The notes under the pieces are model-generated. The model was not told where the DNA came from. It searched no databases and saw only the letters and a program-made list of their open reading frames with translations. This document shows positions 1 through 4,887 of a stretch of 5,721 bases of DNA, one piece after another. Numbering within the stretch: position 1 is the stretch's first letter; every line of letters starts with the position of its first letter. The stretch is from Frankiaceae bacterium (lineage in GTDB: Bacteria > Actinomycetota > Actinomycetes > Frankiales > Frankiaceae). The position numbers and the translations under genes were made by a program. The stretch lies in contig JAVEDQ010000553.1 in NCBI GenBank assembly GCA_030840885.1, forward strand, positions 1 to 5,721, written 5' to 3'.

Positions 1-45
1 CCGCGCGCTTTTCGTTACCACCCGCCGAACGGAAGGCCATCGCCG

Positions 46-1815
46 ATGGAGCAGCTCGCTCGGCGCATCCCCGGTGTGCGCATGCTCCGCGCCTACCAGC
101 GGAGCTGGTTGTCCAAGGACATCGTCGCGGGACTGGTGTTGACGACCCTGCTGGTGCCGCAGGGTATGGCCTACGCCGAACTGGCCGGACTCCCGGCGGT
201 CACCGGCCTCTACACCTCGATCCTGTGCCTGCTCGGGTATGCGCTGTTCGGCCCCTCGAGAGTGCTGGTGCTCGGGCCCGACTCGTCGCTGGGGCCGATG
301 ATCGCCGCAACGCTCCTTCCCATCCTCGGGGCGAACGGCGATCCCGCGAGGGCCATCGCGTTGGCGTCCATGCTGGCGCTCCTGGTCGGCGGCATCACGC
401 TGCTGGCCAGCGTGGCGAAGCTGGGCTTCGTCGCGGACCTGCTCTCCAAGCCGACCCAGGTCGGCTACATGAACGGCCTGGCGCTGACCATCCTGGTCAG
501 CCAACTCCCGAAGCTCTTCGGCTTCTCCGTCGACGCCAACGGGTTGGTCGACGAGACGTCCGCCTTCCTCCGCGGGGTGGTGGACGGAGAGACGGTCGCG
601 ATGGCTCTGGCCGTCGGGCTGGGCGGGGTCGTACTGATGGCCGCCTTCGGTCGTTGGTTGCCGAAGTGGCCCGGGGTCCTGGTGGCGGTCGTCCTGTCGG
701 TACTCGTCGCCAGTTGGCTCGGTCTCGCCGACCGCGGGGTCAGGCTCGTCGGCGAGCTCCCGCAGGGCTTCCCTCCCTTCACCGTGCCCCACATCGCGGT
801 CGCCGATCTGCCGCTGTTGATCGGGGGTGCGCTCGGGATCGCGCTGGTCTCGTTGGCGGACACGATCTCGACCGCGTCCGCCTTCGCCGCACGCACCGGA
901 CAGGAGGTGGACGGCAACCAGGAGATGGTCGGCATCGGGATGGCGAACGTCGCCTCCGGGCTCTTCCAGGGGTTCCCGGTCAGCACCAGCGGCTCCCGCA
1001 CGGCAGTCGCCATGCAGGCAGGCGCTCGGAGCCAGGTCACCGGCGTCGTGGGCGCCGGCGCCATCACCCTCATCATCCTCGCCCTGCCCGGCCTGCTCCG
1101 GAACCTTCCGCAGCCCACCCTGGCTGCCGTGGTCATCGTCGCATCGCTCTCGCTTGCCGACATCCCCGCGGTGGTCCGGCTCTGGCAGCGGAGCCGAACC
1201 GAGTTCACCCTGTCCATGGCCGCGTTCCTGGGCGTCGCGCTGCTAGGCGTCCTGCCCGGCATCGCCGTGGCCGTCGGGCTGTCCATCCTGAACGTCTTCC
1301 GCCGGGCGTGGTGGCCGGACACCGCGGTGCTGGGGCGGGTCGAGGACATGGCCGGCTACCACGCGCTCTCCTCCCACCCGGAAGGATCCGAGGTGCCCGG
1401 CCTGACCCTGTTCCGCTTCGGCGCGCCGCTGTTCTTCGCCAACGCGCGGGCCTTCCGGGAGTTGGTCCGGGAACTGGCCGCTACGACCCCGTCGCCACGC
1501 TGGATCGTCGTGACGGCCGAGCCGGTCACCGATATCGACACCTCCGCCGCCGACGTGCTCGAACAGCTGCACGACGAACTCGCTGCCGACGGGATCACGC
1601 TGGTGTTCGCGGAGCTGAAGCATCCGGTGCGACTGAAGATGGATCGCTTCGGGTTGATCGAGAAGCTCGGCCCCGCCCGCTTCTTCCCGACGATCGAGGC
1701 TGCGGTCGCCGCGTTCCAGCAGATCCCGGCGCCGCGCGTCGCCCACGTGGACCCCGAGGAACCGACCGGCCCTCGAGTTGCCCCCGGCGGTCACCGACCG
1801 TCGGCAAGGCCCTGA
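46..1815 (+). CDS. SulP family inorganic anion transporter with C-terminal STAS domain
   Basis: This is an inner-membrane permease of the SulP/SLC26 family, which moves sulfate, bicarbonate or other anions; the substrate cannot be read from sequence. The 589 residues are a normal full length. Hydrophobic segments fill roughly residues 25-420. The family signature PQGMAYAELAGLPAVTGLY is at 38-56, a GPDSSLGPM segment at 77-85, and the conserved region around residues 262-330 includes FPVSTSGSRTA. The cytoplasmic STAS domain spans about 452-560 and has the typical DIDTSAAD stretch at 496-503. The last 30 residues are a proline-rich tail that looks dispensable. The ATG at 46 has GGAAGG 9 bases upstream (31-36). 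No promoter can be judged because only 45 bases precede it. The gene converges on, and overlaps by 25 bp, the small gene on the other strand. STAS domains are related to anti-anti-sigma factors, but here the domain is part of the transporter. Confidence 0.95.
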   Translation: MEQLARRIPGVRMLRAYQRSWLSKDIVAGLVLTTLLVPQGMAYAELAGLPAVTGLYTSILCLLGYALFGPSRVLVLGPDSSLGPMIAATLLPILGANGDPARAIALASMLALLVGGITLLASVAKLGFVADLLSKPTQVGYMNGLALTILVSQLPKLFGFSVDANGLVDETSAFLRGVVDGETVAMALAVGLGGVVLMAAFGRWLPKWPGVLVAVVLSVLVASWLGLADRGVRLVGELPQGFPPFTVPHIAVADLPLLIGGALGIALVSLADTISTASAFAARTGQEVDGNQEMVGIGMANVASGLFQGFPVSTSGSRTAVAMQAGARSQVTGVVGAGAITLIILALPGLLRNLPQPTLAAVVIVASLSLADIPAVVRLWQRSRTEFTLSMAAFLGVALLGVLPGIAVAVGLSILNVFRRAWWPDTAVLGRVEDMAGYHALSSHPEGSEVPGLTLFRFGAPLFFANARAFRELVRELAATTPSPRWIVVTAEPVTDIDTSAADVLEQLHDELAADGITLVFAELKHPVRLKMDRFGLIEKLGPARFFPTIEAAVAAFQQIPAPRVAHVDPEEPTGPRVAPGGHRPSARP

Positions 1816-2069
1816 CGTTCAGTCGCGAGCCGGAAGAGGTTGCGGTAGCCGACGCGGTGGGCCTTGTCCCGTTCGAGGAACACCTCATTCAAAGCTTGGG
1901 CCAGGACGTTGTGGTCGTGCTCGTCCGGACAGGCGGCGCTGTCGAGGTGCTCGCGGAGCTCGCCGAGGGTGCGGCCACCCCCGAGGATCAGGTAGCGGTG
2001 CCACAGCTGCTCGTGGGTGAGTCCGGAGAGGCGTAGCCCGTCGGAGAGGCCCAGGGGCGATTCGGTCAT
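1791..2069 (-). CDS. Uncharacterised 92-residue protein downstream of the GAF-ANTAR gene
   Basis: I cannot assign a function. The protein is small, soluble and charged, with no signal peptide or membrane segment. It contains SGLTHEQLWHRYLILGG (15-31), then a stretch predicted to be helical, ELREHLDS (37-44), then HDHNVLAQALNEVFLE (51-66). My memory is that similar short proteins with an LTxEQLWxRYxxLGG-type opening and an LAxALNExF helix occur as hypothetical proteins in actinobacteria, but I cannot verify this here. Codon use is strongly GC3-rich, which favours this frame over the shadows. The ATG at 2069-2067 has only a weak purine stretch upstream. It lies 71 bp after the GAF-ANTAR stop on the same strand and is probably co-transcribed with it. 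Its last 25 bp overlap the 3' end of the SulP gene on the opposite strand. Confidence 0.8.
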   Translation of the reverse strand: MTESPLGLSDGLRLSGLTHEQLWHRYLILGGGRTLGELREHLDSAACPDEHDHNVLAQALNEVFLERDKAHRVGYRNLFRLATERQGLADGR

Positions 2070-2140
2070 GGTCGAGCCCGTTCTGAGGGAAGCGGGCGAC
2101 GCGCGGGTTGCGTCGGAAGCTGTGCAGCTGTGTGCTCGGC

Positions 2141-2914
2141 TCAGCCGACGGTCAGCTCGCCGGTGGCGGCGAGGTCGCTCGCGATGTCCTTGAGCTTCCG
2201 ATGGGTCTGCTGGGAAGCAGCGATGAGCAGGTCGAAGGCCTGGTCGGCGGTGATCTTGTACCGCTCCATGAGGATGCCCTTGGCCTGGCCGATGGTGTCA
2301 CGCGAGGCAAGAGCGGTGCGCAGGTGCTCGCTGTGACTCGCCGCGGCGACCGCCACCGCCGCGTGCGCGGCCAGCAGCGTCCCAGTGTGCACGGAGTCGT
2401 CGCTGAACGCGTCGGGCGTGCGGGCGTAGATGTTCAGGCCACCGATGGTGTCGCTGTCGGTGTACAGCTGGAACGCCAGCATGGACCGGACGCCCAGACC
2501 GACGACGGCCGCGCTGAACTTCGGCCAGCGGGTGTCGAGGGTGAGGTCCGCGACGCGGACGACCGCCTCGTGGTCTATGGCCGCGGTCAGGCATGGACCC
2601 TCGCCGGTGGCGTACTGATGCCTGTCGATGATGCGGACCAACTCGTCGGAGGCGGCGGGGGTGGACACCGAGTCGCCTGTCAGCAATGTGATGCCGGCGT
2701 GGTCGGCCCCGTCGATCTGCGTCACGCAGGCCTGCACGACACGGTCCCAGACCGCGTCAAGGTGCGACTCGGCACCCATCTGACGAGCAAGTGCGGCCAA
2801 CCGGTCGGGATCGGGCCGTGTCTCGGCCTGGGCGGTGGTGCGGTCCGTGAACACGGGTCCCTTCGACGCCACCCACGCGGCATCGCTCGAGGCACCCTTC
2901 TGGGCCCGCGACAC
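2141..2914 (-). CDS. GAF and ANTAR domain-containing transcription antitermination regulator
   Basis: This is a sensor-effector protein. A GAF domain (about residues 50-192) is expected to bind a small ligand or sense redox state, and an ANTAR domain (about 197-252) is expected to bind paired hairpins in nascent RNA and prevent termination. The GAF part shows the actinobacterial pattern GEGPCLTAA (104-112), then LDTRWPKF (126-133) and IGGLNIYA (157-164). The ANTAR part has the hallmark IGQAKGILMERYKITADQAF (208-227) and ends in the usual short helix. The first 45 residues look disordered. The GTG at 2914-2912 is the first start codon after an in-frame TAA about 24 bases upstream, but it lacks a clear Shine-Dalgarno. 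A second GTG about 20 codons in, preceded by AAGGGA, is an alternative start. The gene leads a probable two-gene unit with the 92-residue protein. Its RNA target is not visible in the window. Confidence 0.92.
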   Translation of the reverse strand: MSRAQKGASSDAAWVASKGPVFTDRTTAQAETRPDPDRLAALARQMGAESHLDAVWDRVVQACVTQIDGADHAGITLLTGDSVSTPAASDELVRIIDRHQYATGEGPCLTAAIDHEAVVRVADLTLDTRWPKFSAAVVGLGVRSMLAFQLYTDSDTIGGLNIYARTPDAFSDDSVHTGTLLAAHAAVAVAAASHSEHLRTALASRDTIGQAKGILMERYKITADQAFDLLIAASQQTHRKLKDIASDLAATGELTVG

Positions 2915-2934
2915 CGTATTGGCGACGTGTGCAG

Positions 2935-2962
2935 CTTATCCGGGCGATCGGGTCCTCGTCAC
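2935..2962 (-). promoter_or_regulatory. Possible promoter of the GAF-ANTAR gene
   Basis: Read on the minus strand, GTGACG (2962-2957) and GATAAG (2940-2935) are separated by 16 bases. Each matches 4 of 6 bases of the -35 and -10 consensus. Transcription would start about 14 bases before the GTG at 2914, leaving a very short leader without a Shine-Dalgarno. This is a weak match and could be chance. Confidence 0.25.
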
Positions 2963-3045
2963 CCGTCACCGAACAAATGCGGCAATTCGGGTTTCGCTTG
3001 CGGGCCGCGGGCATGGGTGGCGTGCTGAACCGCCAGCATCGACCG

Positions 3046-3073
3046 CCCGGCGTTTCGGATGCGTGCCGCCGGG
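3046..3073 (+). repeat. Inverted repeat just upstream of the small ORF
   Basis: CCCGGCG (3046-3052) and CGCCGGG (3067-3073) pair perfectly over 7 bp around a 14-base loop. The second arm ends 7 bases before the GAGGA ribosome binding site of the ORF that starts at 3092. If transcribed it could form a 5' leader hairpin, or it could be an operator in DNA. There is no run of T after it, so it is not an intrinsic terminator. In such GC-rich DNA a 7-bp match may be chance. Confidence 0.35.
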
Positions 3074-3091
3074 TCCCTCTGAGGACGCTCC

Positions 3092-3268
3092 ATGGACCTT
3101 CATGCCGCCTTGATCCAGCCGCTGCTGAAAGGCCTGCCCGAGGACGACCAACAGTGGATCGTCAGCCGTATCGAGCAAGCCCGTCACGACCAGCTCGACC
3201 TCAAGCGCCACCCACCGCGGCGCCGCCGTCGTGACAGCGACGGATGCCTCATGCCGCTGAGTCCGTGA
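3092..3268 (+). CDS. Putative small protein of 58 residues, unknown function
   Basis: I do not recognise a family. The translation opens MDLHAALIQPLLKGLPEDDQ, continues with an amphipathic, probably helical stretch QWIVSRIEQARHDQLDLKRH (21-40), then a basic run PPRRRRRD (41-48) and a short tail with one cysteine. Support for a real gene: ATG preceded by GAGGA (3081-3085) at 6 bases, third positions overwhelmingly G or C from codon 13 onward, and no better frame on either strand, although a minus-strand frame at 3211-2966 overlaps it. The basic tail suggests a nucleic-acid or acidic-partner contact, which is inference only. It is divergent from the GAF-ANTAR gene and converges on the ABM monooxygenase gene, with 29 bp between the stops. 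It could instead be the 5' end of a decayed longer gene. Confidence 0.5.
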   Translation: MDLHAALIQPLLKGLPEDDQQWIVSRIEQARHDQLDLKRHPPRRRRRDSDGCLMPLSP

Positions 3269-3297
3269 CGACCGGTGCAGGCCTGGCGGTGCTGGCC

Positions 3298-3627
3298 CTA
3301 CTCGGAGAACTCCGCCATCTTGTCCCAGCCGGCTTTGTCCGGGAGCTTGATGTGCAGGATGTCGGGGACCCCCTCGACCATGTGCCGCGTGCTCGGGCCT
3401 TCCATGGACTCCTGGAAGTGCGGGGAGGCGACGTGGGCCTCACCCGCGGCTTCGTCGACGAACGCTTCGATGGTGACGACGGTGTCGGGATCGTCGACAC
3501 CTCGGTACTTCTCGAACCAGAGGTTTCCCGGCTCCCGGCGGGTCGCCTCGAGGAAGGGCCTGCCCGCCTCGAGGTACGCGTCGGCGTAGCCCGGTCTCAG
3601 CTTGGTCTTGACGACGATGAAGATCAC
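3298..3627 (-). CDS. ABM (YgiN-like) putative monooxygenase, 109 residues
   Basis: This is a small cytoplasmic protein of the antibiotic-biosynthesis-monooxygenase fold, a dimeric ferredoxin-like alpha-beta barrel. Members include YgiN-type quinol monooxygenases, heme-degrading enzymes and proteins of unknown role. Visible features are the opening beta strand IFIVVKTKLRPG (2-13), the helix AYLEAGRPFLEATRREPG (17-34), then NLWFEKYRG and TVVTIEAFVDEAAGEAHVAS (49-68), followed by PHFQESMEG. That order is the normal family layout and the length is typical. The substrate cannot be predicted. The GTG start at 3627 overlaps the cyclase stop as GTGA and is preceded by AAGGAGGA (3638-3631), a near-perfect Shine-Dalgarno, which fixes the start. 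Expression is therefore probably linked to the cyclase gene. No clear terminator follows the stop. Confidence 0.88.
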   Translation of the reverse strand: MIFIVVKTKLRPGYADAYLEAGRPFLEATRREPGNLWFEKYRGVDDPDTVVTIEAFVDEAAGEAHVASPHFQESMEGPSTRHMVEGVPDILHIKLPDKAGWDKMAEFSE

Positions 3628-4625
3628 GTGTCCTCCTTGGACTCGACGTGTCGCCGCGACTTGTCGCGGTACATGGCGGCGTCGGCGCGGGCCAGGAGTT
3701 CCTGCGCCGAGTCCTCCCGGCGCGGCGTCGCGCTGCCCACGCTCGCGGAGATGTGGACCTCGACGTCATCGACCCGGATGGGCTGCGCCAGCGATCGGCG
3801 GATGCGGTCCGCGGCCTGCTCGATCTCGGCCGCCACTGACGTCCCGAGCAGGAGGACGAACTCGTCGCCGCCGAGTCGACACACCAGATCATCGGCGCGC
3901 ACCAGTCGCGACAGCCGCGAGGCGACCGTGACAAGCACGGCGTCGCCGATCGCGTGACCCCGGGCGTCGTTGACCTGCTTGAAGTCGTCCAGATCGACGA
4001 ACAGCAAGGACCAACCTGCCGACTCGGACTCCCGCGGCCCCGAATCCGGCACTCCTAAATCCGGCACCCCTGAATCCCGCCCCCCTGAGTCCGGGGCCGG
4101 GACCCTCGAGGCCACGAGCGGGTCGAGCCGCTGCTGCAGGGCCCGCCGGTTGCCTACGCCGGTGAGCTGGTCCTCGTTCGCCTCCCGACGCAACTGGTCC
4201 CGGTCATCGACGCTCAGATCCTCGATCTGGGCCAACCGGTGGTGGGCGCCGTTCGGTTCGTCGAGCCGGAGGAGGGTGACCCGCACCGACCTGGCCGGGC
4301 CGCCACCCACCCGGAGGCGCTTGCGCATCTGGACGCTGTCCCGCTTACCGCCGGCGACCTCCGAGACCGCTTCGCGGACGTGTGGTCGATCCGCGGGGTG
4401 AGTCAGTTTGATCATCGGAACCCCACGCAGCTCCGTGACCGGGGCGTCGAGAAGCTCGGTGAGCGCCGGATTGACGTCGAGAACTTTCCCGTCCTCGTCG
4501 AGGAGCGCGAGCGCCAGGGGCAGGGAGCGGAACAGCAGCGAGAACCGGTCGCCGGGCTCCGCTCCCCGATCCTGTCGAGTGTCGCGAGGGATATCGGGCT
4601 GCTGCCCTACTGGAGGGTGCTCCAT
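3624..4625 (-). CDS. PAS-GGDEF diguanylate cyclase
   Basis: The protein is predicted to make c-di-GMP from two GTP. It has no membrane segments and is probably cytoplasmic. A PAS domain covers about residues 25-138 (LLDEDGKVLDVNPALTELLD at 41-60). The GGDEF domain starts at DQLTGVGNRR (152-161) and runs to about 325. The catalytic motif GGDEF at 252-256 is intact, the metal-binding region FVDLDDFKQVND is at 209-220, and the inhibitory-site RxxD is present as RADD (243-246), five residues before GGDEF. The enzyme therefore looks active and product-inhibited. Between NRR and FVDLDD are about 45 residues instead of roughly 25; the excess is a D-S-G/V-P repeat (176-202) encoded by a 15-bp tandem repeat. 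The ATG at 4625 has GAGGAGG about 11 bases upstream, which is rather far. The stop overlaps the ABM start by 4 bases. Confidence 0.93.
   Translation of the reverse strand: MEHPPVGQQPDIPRDTRQDRGAEPGDRFSLLFRSLPLALALLDEDGKVLDVNPALTELLDAPVTELRGVPMIKLTHPADRPHVREAVSEVAGGKRDSVQMRKRLRVGGGPARSVRVTLLRLDEPNGAHHRLAQIEDLSVDDRDQLRREANEDQLTGVGNRRALQQRLDPLVASRVPAPDSGGRDSGVPDLGVPDSGPRESESAGWSLLFVDLDDFKQVNDARGHAIGDAVLVTVASRLSRLVRADDLVCRLGGDEFVLLLGTSVAAEIEQAADRIRRSLAQPIRVDDVEVHISASVGSATPRREDSAQELLARADAAMYRDKSRRHVESKEDT
3631..3638 (-). promoter_or_regulatory. Strong ribosome binding site of the ABM gene inside the cyclase 3' end
   Basis: On the minus strand AAGGAGGA lies 3 bases before the GTG start at 3627. 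It sits within the final codons of the diguanylate cyclase, so ribosomes ending there can restart. It decides the ABM start codon. Confidence 0.75.
4024..4098 (-). repeat. 15-bp tandem repeat, 4 to 5 imperfect copies, within the GGDEF coding region
   Basis: Clear copies are at 4039-4053, 4054-4068, 4069-4083 and 4084-4098. The plus-strand consensus is close to CCTGAATCCGGCACC. A fifth, more diverged copy may be at 4024-4038. The period is a multiple of three, so copy-number change adds or removes five residues without a frameshift. On the protein it gives a series such as DSG-VPD-LGVPD-SG. It falls in the variable loop between the start of the GGDEF domain and its first metal-binding strand. 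Confidence 0.8.
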
Positions 4626-4657
4626 GGCGCGGAGGACCTCCTCGGGTCAGAGAATTT

Positions 4658-4680
4658 GCAGCGCGATGCTGACACGCTGC
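4658..4680 (-). terminator. Weak hairpin, possible terminator or leader structure before the cyclase gene
   Basis: On the minus strand GCAGCG and CGCTGC form a 6-bp stem around an 11-base loop, followed by AAATTCTCT. It lies between the phosphatase side and the cyclase start. The stem is short and the following tract is not a true U-run, so termination would be inefficient. It could equally be chance. Confidence 0.25.
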
Positions 4681-4709
4681 ATCCAGCCCATCGGCTCGAC
4701 GACACCGTA

Positions 4710-4728
4710 ACCGAGCCACCACCTCGGT
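4710..4728. repeat. Small inverted repeat after the decayed ORF
   Basis: ACCGAG (4710-4715) and CTCGGT (4723-4728) form a perfect 6-bp inverted repeat with a 7-base loop. On the minus strand it begins 4 bases after the TGA at 4735-4733. The position fits a terminator for that ORF, but no U-run follows. Confidence 0.3.
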
Positions 4729-4732
4729 CGGG

Positions 4733-4868
4733 TCAGAAGTGACGCCCCTCGGCGAACTCCTCCACGATCTTCGCGCAGAACGCCGGGAGACCCGAGGTCA
4801 CCGCCCACTCCGAACGCGATCGCGAGCCTGCGGCGGTAGACCGCCACGCGGTAGACGTCCCGCTTCAG
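4733..4868 (-). pseudogene. Possible frameshifted coding remnant downstream of the phosphatase
   Basis: Two minus-strand frames each look coding over adjoining stretches. The first reads DVYRVAVYRRRLAIAFGVGG from about 4860 to 4800. The second, one base shifted, reads GLPAFCAKIVEEFAEGRHF and ends at the TGA 4735-4733. Both have nearly all third positions as G or C, while each frame loses that pattern outside its stretch. Removing one T at about 4790 would join them into a single chain of about 44 residues. No normal start codon exists in the first frame near its beginning; the nearest is a CTG at 4868. I do not recognise the protein. Alternatives are a single-base assembly error, the tail of a decayed gene, or chance in GC-rich DNA. 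If it is only chance, 4626-4887 is plain intergenic sequence. Confidence 0.35.
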
Positions 4869-4887
4869 ACGTCCAGACCCCGACGGC

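Larger units (their letters stand above)
2915..3091. promoter_or_regulatory. Divergent intergenic region between the GAF-ANTAR gene and a small plus-strand ORF
   Basis: No convincing conserved gene is seen in these 177 bases; the open frames crossing it on both strands have poor codon patterns. It separates a minus-strand start (2914) from a plus-strand start (3092), so promoters for both directions would be expected here. It contains a weak sigma-70-like pair on the minus strand and a 7-bp inverted repeat near the plus-strand ORF, each listed separately. A GTTTCG at 2991-2996 and a GGGTGG at 3015-3020 loosely recall a stress-sigma promoter, but the 18-base spacer is too long and the second box is poor, so I do not call it. 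Confidence 0.4.

Noticed and set aside
225..2036. Long plus-strand open frame of 603 codons over the transporter
   Set aside because: It is a shadow of the SulP gene: very rich in Arg, Gly and Pro, with no domain motifs, while the other frame has a complete transporter.
2133..2148. TCGGCT-C-AGCCGA palindrome at the GAF-ANTAR stop as a terminator
   Set aside because: A one-base loop cannot form a hairpin of the full stem, and no U-run follows; it is left only as a note.
2108..3028. Plus-strand open frame of 306 codons opposite the GAF-ANTAR gene
   Set aside because: It is antisense to a gene with clear GAF and ANTAR motifs; its own translation is low-complexity and Gly/Val-rich with no recognisable family.
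2966..3211. Minus-strand open frame of 81 codons overlapping the small ORF at 3092
   Set aside because: Its first half looks reasonable only because it mirrors the plus-strand ORF; it lacks a good ribosome binding site and its second half is poor in coding character.
3244..3957. Plus-strand open frame of 237 codons opposite the ABM gene and cyclase end
   Set aside because: It crosses two well-supported opposite-strand genes and has no coherent domain; the high GC3 of the real genes creates it.
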